Shown one piece after another: positions 15,491 to 23,506 of a stretch of 64,000 nt of DNA. The notes beneath the pieces are model-generated. The model was not told the DNA's origin and did no database searches. It saw only the letters and a list, made by a program, of their open reading frames with translations. Position numbers and translations under genes: made by a program. The stretch comes from Flavivirga sp. 57AJ16 (lineage in GTDB: Bacteria > Bacteroidota > Bacteroidia > Flavobacteriales > Flavobacteriaceae). The stretch covers positions 62,001-126,000 of the forward strand of contig NZ_JAQZAT010000002.1 in assembly GCF_028736925.1 (NCBI RefSeq), read 5' to 3'. Each line of letters starts with the position of its first letter. Position 1 is the stretch's first letter.

Positions 15491-16735
15491 ATGTTTGAAT
15501 TTGTGGTAAAAAAGCTTTTAATTATTGGTTTTGTTTGGCCAGAGCCCAAAAGTTCTGCAGCGGGCAGTAGAATGATGCAGCTTATTCGGTTTTTTCAGGC
15601 TCAGAATTATAAAATAATATTTTCCAGTCCCTGTGCTAAAAGTGATCGTGCTTTTGATTTAACCAGTATAGGAATTGATCAAATTGCCATTGAATTAAAC
15701 AATCCCAGTTTTAATGTTTTTATCAAAGAACTCAGTCCTGATATCGTTTTATTCGATCGTTTTATGATGGAGGAGCAGTTTGGTTGGCGTGTAGCAGAAC
15801 AATGTCCTAATACATTGAGAATTTTAGATACCGAAGACTTGCATTGCTTACGAAGAGGAAGGCAGCAGGCTTTTAAAGAAGGTAAAGGTTTTAATAAAAC
15901 TTATTTATTCAACGATATAGCAAAACGGGAAATAGCGAGTATTTACAGAAGTGATTTAAGTTTGATTATTTCAGAGGTTGAAATGAAAATTCTTAAAAAT
16001 GAATTTAAGGTGGATGTTGCTTTATTGCATTATTTGCCTTTTATGTTAGACGAAGTGTTGGAGGCAACTATTGAAAAACTTCCAAATTTTCAAGCACGTC
16101 AACATTTTATAACCATTGGTAATTTTTTGCACGAACCTAACTACAATGCGGTATTGTATCTAAAAGAAACTATTTGGCCGTTCATTAAAAATCAATTACC
16201 AAGGGCAGAATTACATATCTATGGCGCCTATGCATCTCAAAAAGTAAATCAACTTCATAATGATAAAGAACGGTTTTTAATTAAAGGCTTTGCCCATGAT
16301 GTTAATGAAGTTATGCAGCAAGCCCGGGTCTCTTTAGCGCCTATAAGGTTTGGGGCAGGTTTAAAAGGAAAATTGATAGATGCCATGCAAAATGGAACGC
16401 CTTGTGTTACCACGGCCGTTGGGGCAGAAGGGATGTATGGAGATTTAAAGCCTAATGGGTTTATAGAGGATGCCCCGGAAATATTTGCGAAGAAAGCTGT
16501 TGAATTATATACCAATGAAAACCTTTGGAAAGAGAAACAGCAAAAGGGGGTTCAAATTGTAAACGGACGCTTTAATAAAGAAGCTTTTCAGGAAGAACTA
16601 TCTGATAAAATAGAACAAATGGCAGAAGAGCTCAGTAAAAACCGATTTAACAACTTCACAGGTCAAATGTTACAACATCATAACATGCAAAGTACTAAGT
16701 TTATGAGCAAGTGGATAGAAGAGAAGAACAAATAA
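15491..16735 (+). CDS. Glycosyltransferase family 4-like protein
   Basis: A 414-residue protein with a two-domain GT-B pattern. The N-terminal domain starts KKLLIIGFVWPEPKSSAAGSRMMQLI, an acceptor-domain loop typical of GT4. The C-terminal domain shows ITIGNFLHEPNYNAVLYLKE, LHIYGAYAS, FAHDVNEVMQQARVSLAPIRFGAGLKGKLIDAM and the donor-site region PCVTTAVGAEGMYGD. The EX7E motif is not clear-cut. Donor and acceptor cannot be read from sequence. No other cell-surface polysaccharide genes are near, so it is an orphan. The first six residues (MFEFVV) are weakly supported, but no better start is available. Confidence 0.85.
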   Translation: MFEFVVKKLLIIGFVWPEPKSSAAGSRMMQLIRFFQAQNYKIIFSSPCAKSDRAFDLTSIGIDQIAIELNNPSFNVFIKELSPDIVLFDRFMMEEQFGWRVAEQCPNTLRILDTEDLHCLRRGRQQAFKEGKGFNKTYLFNDIAKREIASIYRSDLSLIISEVEMKILKNEFKVDVALLHYLPFMLDEVLEATIEKLPNFQARQHFITIGNFLHEPNYNAVLYLKETIWPFIKNQLPRAELHIYGAYASQKVNQLHNDKERFLIKGFAHDVNEVMQQARVSLAPIRFGAGLKGKLIDAMQNGTPCVTTAVGAEGMYGDLKPNGFIEDAPEIFAKKAVELYTNENLWKEKQQKGVQIVNGRFNKEAFQEELSDKIEQMAEELSKNRFNNFTGQMLQHHNMQSTKFMSKWIEEKNK

Positions 16736-16750
16736 AATAATTAATTGAAA

Positions 16751-17170
16751 ATGAATAGAATACTTTTTATTTTAAGCTTAGTACTAGTATTATCATCTTG
16801 TAAAGCCAGTAAAATAAAAAAAATTGAAGTTGTCAAGTTAATCGAAACTACTAAAAGTTGGAATGGAGACAAACTTCCAAATTACCCAGAAGGAAACCCC
16901 AAAATTACGGTTTTAAGAATAACCATTCCGCCCAAAATGACATTACATAAACATTACCACCCGGTTATTAATTCGGGTATTCTGCTAAAAGGTGAGTTGA
17001 CCGTTGTGGATAAGGATAAAAAGGTTTTAGAACTTAAAGCGGGAGATGTTATTGTGGAACTTGTAAACAAAATACATTACGGTATCAATAAAGGCAATAA
17101 GCCAGCCGAAATTGTGGTATTCTATGCAGGAACAGAAGATTTGCCCATTACTGTTGTTGAAAAGGATTAG
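16751..17170 (+). CDS. Cupin domain lipoprotein
   Basis: A 139-residue protein starting at ATG 16751; an in-frame TTG six bases earlier is less likely. Signal and lipobox (LVLVLSSCKAS, Cys near residue 18) point to a periplasm-facing lipoprotein. The mature part is a single cupin barrel with TLHKHYHPVINSGILLKGEL as motif 1, whose His residues and Glu suit metal binding, and DVIVELVNKIHYGINKG as motif 2 with the last His. The substrate is unknown. Located 16 bp after the glycosyltransferase gene, so possibly co-transcribed. Confidence 0.85.
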   Translation: MNRILFILSLVLVLSSCKASKIKKIEVVKLIETTKSWNGDKLPNYPEGNPKITVLRITIPPKMTLHKHYHPVINSGILLKGELTVVDKDKKVLELKAGDVIVELVNKIHYGINKGNKPAEIVVFYAGTEDLPITVVEKD

Positions 17171-17227
17171 TTTATTGTTTAATTCTAAATGATTCCCCGA
17201 AGGCTCTGCCTCGGGCCTGCCGGCGAG

Positions 17228-17569
17228 CTACGGTGTACCCACAAATATTAATGAATAGACAAACTTAAAAAATAATGAGATATAAAAAGGCACATATTAA
17301 TTTCAAGAACTTTCCTTATCGACGAGTCTACCAAGCCAAAGGTTTGACAGGTTTCAAGCCTGTATAGGCTTAATACAGACTGAAAGTCTGATTCGTGTTT
17401 TGTTGGGCAGACCTCAACCCAAGAGGCTCTATTCGTGTAAATTTGTGCCATTCGTGTCTTAACTATTGTTTGATGCTCAGGGTTTAGTTTGCAGTCGTTG
17501 TTTATATAGATTAAATTCCATAAAGCCGATAAGAAAAAATAACTTAAAAAAGATGCGGGTACACCGTAG
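17228..17569. mobile_element. MITE-like element, family A variant, inserted in a palindromic repeat
   Basis: Ends are perfect inverted repeats, CTACGGTGTACCC at the left and GGGTACACCGTAG at the right. Immediately outside both ends stands the 11-bp direct repeat CTGCCGGCGAG (17217-17227 and 17570-17580), a good target-duplication candidate. Joining the flanks restores a GC-rich palindromic repeat, so the element hit an older repeat. The 342-bp interior contains AATTTGTGCCATTCGTGTC near 17437-17458, as in family A elsewhere. The whole gap 17171-17746 holds no gene. The flanks are remnants of a dispersed repeat ending GTTTCAAGAATTTTTTTAT. Confidence 0.7.
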
Positions 17570-17746
17570 CTGCCGGCGAGGCAGGGATTGGGTATGAAAC
17601 AGCCGAAATACCTCTATGACTCTGCCTCGAGCCTGTCTGCCGACTAGGTAGGGATAGTCTGTTTCAAGAATTTTTTTATTTACCATCAAAGTGATTCCCT
17701 AAAATTAATCTTGACTATTTGTAAAAGACCATAAATGAATCTCTTA

Positions 17747-18433
17747 TCAATTATTGTTATTCAGTGTATTCAAGATTTTTGAGACTCCAATCGTAGCCCG
17801 TTCTGCAATAACAGTTAGATTTTCCTTACTGCTAATATTTGGCTTAGGATCTATAAAATAAGTGGGTGTGTTATGGGGAACATAGTGTATCAAGCCCGCA
17901 GCAGGGTATACTTGCATAGATGTGCCGATAACGAGTAGGATATCGGCAGTTTCACAAATAGAAACCGCTTTTTCGATCATAGGCACATCTTCACCAAACC
18001 AAACAATATGTGGTCGTAGTTGGTAGCCTTTTTGACAGGTGTCTCCTAAAACCAAATCGGTTTGCCAGGCTTGTACATCGCTTTCATTACCGGTGCTTCT
18101 TACTTTTAAAAGTTCACCGTGTAGATGAATCACGTTGTTACTTCCGGCTCGTTCATGTAGATCATCCACATTTTGTGTTATAATAGTAACATTAAAGTTG
18201 TTTTCAAGTTTAGCTAAATCATAATGAGCTGCATTAGGTGCCACTTCGAAAAGTTGTTTACGACGTTGATTATAAAAGTCTAAAACCAATTCAGGGTTCG
18301 CCTCAAAGCCTTCAGGTGTCGCCACTTCCATAACATCATGACCTTCCCATAAGCCATCAGCATCCCTAAAGGTTTTAATGCCGCTTTCGGCACTCATTCC
18401 AGCTCCTGTAAGTACCACTAAATGTTTTTTCAT
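17747..18433 (-). CDS. Sir2-family NAD-dependent protein deacylase
   Basis: A 228-residue sirtuin. The NAD-binding GAGMSAESGIKTFRDADGLW is near residues 10-29, TQNVDDLHERAG with the catalytic-region residues near 96-107, and the catalytic His in HLHGEL near 113-118. FYNQRRKQL near residues 64-72 carries the Tyr and Arg that mark class III (SIRT5/CobB-type) enzymes preferring acidic acyl groups such as succinyl-lysine. The structural zinc site looks lost: only one Cys (DTCQKG) remains where four are usual, and the first pair is replaced by VRSTGNESD. Stand-alone gene. It is not part of B12 synthesis despite the name cobB used for E. coli homologues. Confidence 0.92.
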   Translation of the reverse strand: MKKHLVVLTGAGMSAESGIKTFRDADGLWEGHDVMEVATPEGFEANPELVLDFYNQRRKQLFEVAPNAAHYDLAKLENNFNVTIITQNVDDLHERAGSNNVIHLHGELLKVRSTGNESDVQAWQTDLVLGDTCQKGYQLRPHIVWFGEDVPMIEKAVSICETADILLVIGTSMQVYPAAGLIHYVPHNTPTYFIDPKPNISSKENLTVIAERATIGVSKILNTLNNNN

Positions 18434-18531
18434 ATCGTAAAAATAGCTATTATTTGTTATTCTTGCCCTTCGTTTTGTGTCAAGATAAACTATAGCTGAA
18501 ATCCATACTTTTTTATTAAATTCGGGAATTA

Positions 18532-18740
18532 TACCAAATGAATTTTAAAATGATTGGTAATAAATTTGAATTATATTTTTTTTAGATGAGATAAAAAACA
18601 TAAGCATAGTCTAGTTATGGTTATGTTTTTTATTGAAATATAAAGGAAATAGTAATCGAAGATTCATGAACTCCTTATTATAAAAATAAATGATAGTGAG
18701 CTAAACGGATTTAACCAGTTGTTTTGAAGTTTATTTGGTA
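18532..18740. mobile_element. MITE-like element, family C, copy 1
   Basis: A 209-bp element from TACCAAATGAATTTTAAAAT to a right end of AAGTTTATTTGGTA, imperfect inverted repeats of about 27 bp. TTA stands directly outside both ends (18529-18531 and 18741-18743), a 3-bp target-duplication candidate. The interior has the shared core CATAGTCTAGTTATGG and the motif GAAGATTCATGAACTCC. It has no reading frame. It fills the gap between the divergent sirtuin and trmH genes, so its right end borders the trmH start region. Confidence 0.75.
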
Positions 18741-18753
18741 TTAGCAAAAAGAC

Positions 18754-19410
18754 ATGATTGATTTAAAACTTTTAGAACATTTAGAAACCTACCTTACAGA
18801 AAACCGCAAAGTACGTTTTGATCGTGTTTTATCGCAACGTACCAAACACTTTACTGTGGCAACCGAAGATGTTTATCAATTGCACAATACAAGTGCGGTA
18901 ATACGTAGTTGTGATGTGTTTGGCATACAGGAAGTACACATTGTTGAAGAACGAAATTCAAAACGCATTGATAGGGAGATAGCAATGGGTGCTCAAAAAT
19001 GGGTGGATTTAAATAGGTACAGCACAGTAAGCGATTGTATTTTAGATTTAAAAGAAAAAAAATATCAAATAGTGGCTACTACGCCTCATACAAATGATTG
19101 TGAGTTGCATGAGTTCGATATCACTAAGAAATCATGCTTTTTCTTTGGAAGAGAAACGGAAGGGTTATCTCAAGAGGTGATGGATGCCGCCGATTGTTAT
19201 TTAAAAATACCCATGGTTGGTTTTACGGAAAGTTTAAATATTTCGGTATCTGCAGCAATCATTTTACAACATGTTACCACCAAATTAAGACAAACGACTA
19301 TTAACTGGCAATTAACTGAAGAAGAGTTGTTGGAAAAACGTTTAGATTGGATTACAAAAACCATTAAAAGTTATGATGAGATCGTAGAACGTTTTTATAA
19401 TCAACAATAA
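18754..19410 (+). CDS. trmH: tRNA/rRNA 2'-O-ribose methyltransferase, TrmH type
   Basis: A 218-residue SPOUT methyltransferase with no extra N-terminal rRNA-binding domain, which fits TrmH (tRNA guanosine-18 2'-O-methyltransferase). Motif 1 is TSAVIRSCDVFGIQEVHIVE near residues 49-68, motif 2 is FFFGRETEGLSQEVMDAAD near 129-147, and motif 3 is IPMVGFTESLNISVSAAI near 152-169, together forming the deep-knot cofactor site. The C-terminal part is basic and helical. It acts in the cytosol on tRNA. A family C element lies immediately upstream. Confidence 0.9.
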   Translation: MIDLKLLEHLETYLTENRKVRFDRVLSQRTKHFTVATEDVYQLHNTSAVIRSCDVFGIQEVHIVEERNSKRIDREIAMGAQKWVDLNRYSTVSDCILDLKEKKYQIVATTPHTNDCELHEFDITKKSCFFFGRETEGLSQEVMDAADCYLKIPMVGFTESLNISVSAAIILQHVTTKLRQTTINWQLTEEELLEKRLDWITKTIKSYDEIVERFYNQQ

Positions 19411-19451
19411 TTTTTGTAATTTTAAATCACTAATTACACTAACCTGTCATC

Positions 19452-19979
19452 ATGTATATTGTTCTTTATCTTCTCCTTGCATTTATTGGTCTGTTCTTTC
19501 TTTTGGTGCTTATAGCTCCTAAAAAGTATCAGGTGAATCGAAGTATTATTATTAATAAACCGCTTCCAGAAGTATTTCAATATTTAAAGCATATAAAAAA
19601 TCAAGATGATTGGTCGCCCTGGAAAAAGAAAGATCCAAATATGAAACAAGAATTTGTTGGTAATGATGGTGAAATTGGGTTTGTAGCCAAATGGGACGGC
19701 AATAAGGATGTTGGTCTGGGAGAACAGGAAATTACGAATATTGTTGAGAATGACCGTGTGGAGACTAGATTACGATTTTTTAGACCATGGAAATCTGAGT
19801 CGGATGCTATTATTAGCGTTGAAGATGTTGGTAGAGCAAAAACGAAAGTAACTTGGGGGTTTTCAGGGAAAAATAAAGTGCCTACAAATATTTTTATGCT
19901 ACTTTACAATGTTGATAAGCATGTGGGGAAAGATTTTGAAGAAGGCTTAACAAGTTTAAAAACGATTTTAGAAAAATAG
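19452..19979 (+). CDS. SRPBCC / polyketide cyclase-like protein with membrane anchor
   Basis: A 175-residue protein with an N-terminal transmembrane segment (IVLYLLLAFIGLFFLLVLIAP) followed by a START-like helix-grip domain: VNRSIIINKPLPEVFQYLKHIKNQDDWSPW at its start and GKDFEEGLTSLKTILEK as the closing C-terminal helix. Such proteins bind small hydrophobic ligands; the ligand is unknown. Its reading frame ends 5 bp before the ATG of the VOC remnant, so those two genes were probably once an operon. Confidence 0.85.
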   Translation: MYIVLYLLLAFIGLFFLLVLIAPKKYQVNRSIIINKPLPEVFQYLKHIKNQDDWSPWKKKDPNMKQEFVGNDGEIGFVAKWDGNKDVGLGEQEITNIVENDRVETRLRFFRPWKSESDAIISVEDVGRAKTKVTWGFSGKNKVPTNIFMLLYNVDKHVGKDFEEGLTSLKTILEK

Positions 19980-19984
19980 AAATC

Positions 19985-20277
19985 ATGGAAAATAATGTGG
20001 TAGGTTGGTTTGAGATTCCTGTCATTGATATGGATCGTGCCATCGTTTTTTATAATATAGCTAAGTCGCTATAAAATGGCATAGAATATTTAGAAATAAA
20101 AAATTGAAGTTCAAGGCAAAAAGCGTAGGCATAGCCTAGTTACGGCGAGTATTTTTAACGAAGAAATTCGGTTTTTTACTCTGAAGGTTCATGTTATTTT
20201 ATATTGATTTAGCTATACAATATTCAGAATAAAAATACAAGTACAGGATTTATATCCTTTTGCTTCTGCCTCGACTT
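19985..20277 (+). pseudogene. VOC (glyoxalase-like) gene remnant, interrupted and truncated
   Basis: The first 24 codons read MENNVVGWFEIPVIDMDRAI and then VFYN, the usual start of a VOC-superfamily protein of about 125 residues. An inserted element (20058-20215) breaks the frame straight after, giving a stop within it. Removing the element and one TA restores FYN-TIFRIKIQVQ, which fits the next VOC strand. After that the frame runs into the antisense end of the gene at 20250, so the remaining roughly 90 residues are missing. The gene is dead twice, by insertion and by deletion. VOC identity rests on a short stretch. Confidence 0.6.
20058..20215. mobile_element. MITE-like element, family F, inserted in the VOC remnant
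   Basis: A 158-bp element. The left end TAGCTAAGTCGCTATAAAAT faces a right end reading ATTTTATATTGATTTAGCTA, as imperfect inverted repeats. A TA dinucleotide stands outside each end (20056-20057 and 20216-20217) and removal of the element plus one TA restores the interrupted reading frame. The interior has CATAGCCTAGTTACGG, the core seen in family C. No reading frame. Confidence 0.7.
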
Positions 20278-21026
20278 AGTAATTTGTATTCTTCATAACA
20301 CTCACTAATAGCATCCAGTATTTGTAAGTCGTTGGCGGTTTGTATAAAACCTTTTGAGTAGTCACATTGACTTACGATCTCATCCAGATCAACACGGTCT
20401 ACCTGTAATAAAACGGTAAGCATTTCCCTGTCAAACCGTGATGCCAATAAGTTCCTGATTTCATCATCTTCCTTCATCTTTTTCAGCTTCCGTAATTCGT
20501 TTGGTTTCTTGCCAAACATACGATGTAAAAAATCGGCAGGATTAAAAATGGATCCAATAATTTTGGTTATAGCTCCTTTAGAGCCAGCTTCGTAACCTGT
20601 ACTTGGTAATCCGGAAATGCTGTAACGATAATTATTATTGATTGCGGGCAGTTGTTTTATATCAACTTCTAAATACCCCGTAAGCTTTAGTTGGTTAACG
20701 ACCACCTCCTCAAGAGCTAAAGCTAATTCTGTTAATTCGATTTTAGAGCTTCCAAACTTTAGCCAGTCATTGGTAACTCTAACTTTTATAGATTTAAAAC
20801 CTAAATATGAAAAATGTAGTGTATCGTTTGCTTTGGCAGAAATTTCAAATGCCCCTTTTTTATTAGTTGTTGTACCAACTACTTGATTAAGATTAACTAT
20901 GTTAACGTTTTCGAGGGGAGAATCATTTGATGAATTAATAACAACACCCATAACCTTATCAGCTTCTTGTCCCATGCAAATAGCAGAAGTAAATATAAAA
21001 GCAAAAAGAAGCAGGTAGTTTTTCAT
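20250..21026 (-). CDS. Carboxypeptidase-like regulatory domain protein
   Basis: A 258-residue secreted protein with a signal peptide (YLLLFAFIFTSAICMGQ, residues about 3-19) and a CarboxypepD_reg-like beta-sandwich (residues about 25-105: VMGVVINSSNDSPLENVNIV, GAFEISAKANDTLHFSYLGFKSI). The C-terminal half is alpha-helical and basic (FGKKPNELRKLKKMKEDDEIRNLLAS) and has no recognised domain. The first domain is the same fold that precedes plug domains in SusC-like receptors, but there is no receptor here. Function unknown. Divergent from hsp20. Confidence 0.82.
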   Translation of the reverse strand: MKNYLLLFAFIFTSAICMGQEADKVMGVVINSSNDSPLENVNIVNLNQVVGTTTNKKGAFEISAKANDTLHFSYLGFKSIKVRVTNDWLKFGSSKIELTELALALEEVVVNQLKLTGYLEVDIKQLPAINNNYRYSISGLPSTGYEAGSKGAITKIIGSIFNPADFLHRMFGKKPNELRKLKKMKEDDEIRNLLASRFDREMLTVLLQVDRVDLDEIVSQCDYSKGFIQTANDLQILDAISECYEEYKLLSRGRSKRI

Positions 21027-21209
21027 TGGTAACGATTCATTTCATTTGTTAAAATCCAATAGCTAAAATACTAAACAAATTGGCAAAAAGAGCGAGTTAA
21101 CTTGTAATTTGACTAAAAATTAACAAAAAAGTTTAATCTTAAACATGAATTTAAACTTTTTACGAAGATTGGTCATGTATTCTTTTTTTCTTAAAATGTT
21201 TCATGGACA

Positions 21210-21258
21210 CATGACATTAAGTCATTAAAATATTTTAAAAAAATGACTTAATGTCATG
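21210..21258. promoter_or_regulatory. Perfect 17-bp inverted repeat upstream of hsp20
   Basis: CATGACATTAAGTCATT (21210-21226) and its exact complement (21242-21258) flank a 15-nt AT loop. Each arm is itself nearly palindromic (TGAC-ATTAA-GTCA). It lies in the shared region between the divergent genes at 21026 and 21331, about 70 bp before the hsp20 start. That suits an operator for the heat-shock gene, but it is not the CIRCE sequence. A structural repeat is possible. The rest of the gap 21027-21330 shows nothing else. Confidence 0.5.
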
Positions 21259-21330
21259 AATTTAACCTTGGTATTTATTTTGTTTATAAGTTAATGAAAA
21301 TTAAATGTTTAACTTAAAAAAATAATTATT

Positions 21331-21768
21331 ATGACACTTGTAAGATATCAAAACCAATTACCAAGTTTATTTGATAGATTGTTTAGTAATGATTTTGAAG
21401 GCTGGAATAGAAATAATTTTTCGGATACAAATACAACACTTCCCTCTGTAAATATAAAGGAAGATGCAGATGCTTATTTTGTTGAAATGGCTGCGCCTGG
21501 ATTTGAGAAGTCAGATTTTAATATTGAGCTCAATAATGATTTATTAACAATATCTTCAGAAAAAAAGATAACTAATGAGGTTAAAGATGATGAACGTATT
21601 TCTAAACAAGAGTTTAGTTACCAATCATTTAAACGCTCATTTACACTTCCTGAGTTGGTTGAGGACGAAAAAATTTCGGCTAAATATGAAAACGGAATCT
21701 TGTCTATAGCTATCCCTAAAAAGGAAGAGGCTAAACCTAAGCCAGTAAAACAAATTAAGATTAAATAA
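21331..21768 (+). CDS. Hsp20 / alpha-crystallin family small heat-shock protein
   Basis: A 145-residue small heat-shock protein. A variable N-terminus (SLFDRLFSNDFEGWNRNN) precedes the alpha-crystallin domain at about residues 35-130, which starts LPSVNIKEDADAYFVEMAAPG and ends with the conserved loop motif YENGILSIAIPK. The C-terminal KQIKIK resembles the IxI tail that docks subunits. Such proteins hold unfolding clients for refolding by DnaK-type chaperones. A cbpA-type DnaJ gene follows two genes downstream, so this is a small chaperone cluster. The inverted repeat at 21210-21258 may control it. Confidence 0.93.
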   Translation: MTLVRYQNQLPSLFDRLFSNDFEGWNRNNFSDTNTTLPSVNIKEDADAYFVEMAAPGFEKSDFNIELNNDLLTISSEKKITNEVKDDERISKQEFSYQSFKRSFTLPELVEDEKISAKYENGILSIAIPKKEEAKPKPVKQIKIK

Positions 21769-21848
21769 GAGGTTAAAAAGAGTTAGTTGGTGCGTATTGC
21801 ACCAACTAACTTTAATCGTATGCTTTATAACTAGTAAATTTTAATAAT

Positions 21849-22328
21849 ATGAAAAATTTAATAATAACCTTCATATCTTTATTAATGTTGAGCAGTTGTA
21901 ATGCTCAAACGGATAAAAAAACAAATAAAGAAATAGAAACAAAACAGGATACCATTAAGCCTAAAGTAGATTATAAGGTAGATAAGGAATATGACGAAGA
22001 TGGAAATTTGATTAAATATGATTCTACTTACACCTACTATTATTCAAATATAGATAAGAACATGATGAGGAATGATAGTGTTTTTAAAAGGCTTAATGAG
22101 CATCTTCACATGAAAAGTCTTTTGGGTAATGACATTTTTTTTGATGACTTTTTTACTAAGGAAAGTTTCTCGGAAGATCATTTTTTTAGTGAAGATTTTT
22201 TTAGAAGTCATTTAGAAAGAAACCAAGACATAATGAATAAAATGTTTTCGAGAATGGATTCTATTAAAAACGAGTTTTTCTTAAAAGAGTACCCGATAAA
22301 AGAAAGCGAAAAAGAAAAGACAGATTGA
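21849..22328 (+). CDS. Hypothetical lipoprotein in the chaperone cluster
   Basis: A 159-residue protein with a lipobox (FISLLMLSSCNAQ, Cys near residue 18). The mature part is highly charged and begins with Lys/Thr-rich repeats (KKTNKEIETKQD). A central stretch is unusually rich in Phe and acidic residues (DIFFDDFFTKESFSEDHFFS) with an imperfect repeated FF-DE pattern. No domain recognised. It lies 80 bp after hsp20 on the same strand and may share its promoter, so a stress-related envelope role is possible but unproven. Confidence 0.7.
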   Translation: MKNLIITFISLLMLSSCNAQTDKKTNKEIETKQDTIKPKVDYKVDKEYDEDGNLIKYDSTYTYYYSNIDKNMMRNDSVFKRLNEHLHMKSLLGNDIFFDDFFTKESFSEDHFFSEDFFRSHLERNQDIMNKMFSRMDSIKNEFFLKEYPIKESEKEKTD

Positions 22329-22352
22329 TTAAGTGGTTTTTCAACCATTCTG

Positions 22353-22564
22353 AAAATGAGGGTGTCTAAAAAGTCTTTATAATTTGATCTGTCACATTGA
22401 GTACTTCGATAAACTCAGCACAGGTTCTGTCGAAACCTATTGTTGATTATCAGTGATTTAAAACATTTCGACTTTAGTTTATGCTGAGCGCCCGCCTGCC
22501 GGACAGGCAGGGAGCCGAAGTACTCAATGTGACATAGCCTTTACTTTTTAGACATCCTCATTTT
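22353..22564. mobile_element. MITE-like element, family B, copy 1
   Basis: The left end ATGAGGGTGTCTAAAAAGT faces ACTTTTTAGACATCCTCAT, 22 bp with one mismatch when extended. A second, inner inverted repeat (CACATTGAGTACTTCG and CGAAGTACTCAATGTG) lies inside, and a GC-rich CGCCTGCCGGACAGGCAGG patch lies off centre. The 212-bp interior is almost identical to the copy at 29529-29734. It has no reading frame. It fills the gap 22329-22606 and could also act as a terminator for the upstream gene. Confidence 0.75.
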
Positions 22565-22606
22565 TTTTGAATTTCAATGACCCATTTTTTAAATAGTATA
22601 CATTTT

Positions 22607-23503
22607 ATGGAATACATAGATTATTATAAAATATTAGGGGTTAATAAAAACGCTACCGAAGACGATATAAAAAAAGCTTATAGAAAGTTAGCCCGTAAAT
22701 ACCACCCAGATGTTAACCCGAGCAATAAGGAAGCCGAAAAAAAATTTAAAGAAATTAATGAGGCCAATGAAGTGTTGGGGCATCCCGAAAACAGAAAGAA
22801 ATATGATCAATATGGTAAAGACTGGCAACATGCAGAAGCGTTTGAAAGAGCAAAAGAACAACAGTATTACCAAAAGCCCAACAATAACAGGGATCATGCT
22901 TACGCTCATTTTAATGAAGATGATTTTTCTGATTTTTTTAATGCTATGTTTGGTGGTGCTTTTCAAGGTCAGGGCAGAAAAAGCCCCCAGTTTAAAGGAA
23001 GGGATTACCATGCCGAATTACAGCTTAACCTAACAGATATTTTAACAAGCAAGAAGCATACACTTACGGTAAACAATAAAAATATTCGTTTAAGTATTCC
23101 TGCAGGCGTAAAGAATGGTCAGGTTATAAAAATTAAAAACCATGGAGAAAAAGTTGGCAAAGAAGCTATAAATGGGGATTTGTATATAAAATTTAACATT
23201 ATAAATAATACAGCTTTTAAGAGAGATGGAAATGATCTGTACATCACACAGGATTTAGATTTGTACCATGCTGTATTAGGCGGAGATTTAATTATAGATA
23301 CCATTGATAGAAAAAAGGTAAAGCTAAAGGTGAAACCGGGCACCCAGAATGAAACCAAAATAAAGTTAAAAGGAAAAGGAATGCCTATTTATAAAAAAGT
23401 AGGGTATTATGGGGATTTATACGTTACCTATAAAATTAAAATTCCAACAAACTTAAATGCAAAAGAAATAGCATTATTTAAAGAATTATCAAAAATTAAA
23501 TAG
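22607..23503 (+). CDS. cbpA: DnaJ-class co-chaperone, CbpA type
   Basis: A 298-residue J-protein. The J domain covers residues 1-70 ([15 protein letters not shown], with the HPD triad in [17 protein letters not shown]). A Gly/Phe-poor linker (FGGAFQGQG) and two C-terminal substrate-binding beta domains follow ([40 protein letters not shown]). There is no CxxCxGxG zinc finger, so it is CbpA-like rather than DnaJ. The start at 22607 is chosen because [11 protein letters not shown] is the standard J-domain start; ten additional upstream residues have no family support. It delivers substrates to DnaK. The gene for its modulator CbpM follows after 3 bp but is broken. Confidence 0.93.
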   Translation: MEYIDYYKILGVNKNATEDDIKKAYRKLARKYHPDVNPSNKEAEKKFKEINEANEVLGHPENRKKYDQYGKDWQHAEAFERAKEQQYYQKPNNNRDHAYAHFNEDDFSDFFNAMFGGAFQGQGRKSPQFKGRDYHAELQLNLTDILTSKKHTLTVNNKNIRLSIPAGVKNGQVIKIKNHGEKVGKEAINGDLYIKFNIINNTAFKRDGNDLYITQDLDLYHAVLGGDLIIDTIDRKKVKLKVKPGTQNETKIKLKGKGMPIYKKVGYYGDLYVTYKIKIPTNLNAKEIALFKELSKIK

Positions 23504-23506
23504 GTT

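Noticed and set aside
17747-18433. Sirtuin as part of the B12 pathway (cobB name)
   Set aside because: Sequence is a protein deacylase; cobyrinic acid a,c-diamide synthase, also called CobB, is unrelated.
20250-21026. TonB-dependent receptor fragment
   Set aside because: Only the carboxypeptidase-like domain is present; no plug or barrel sequence follows and the protein has its own complete start and stop.
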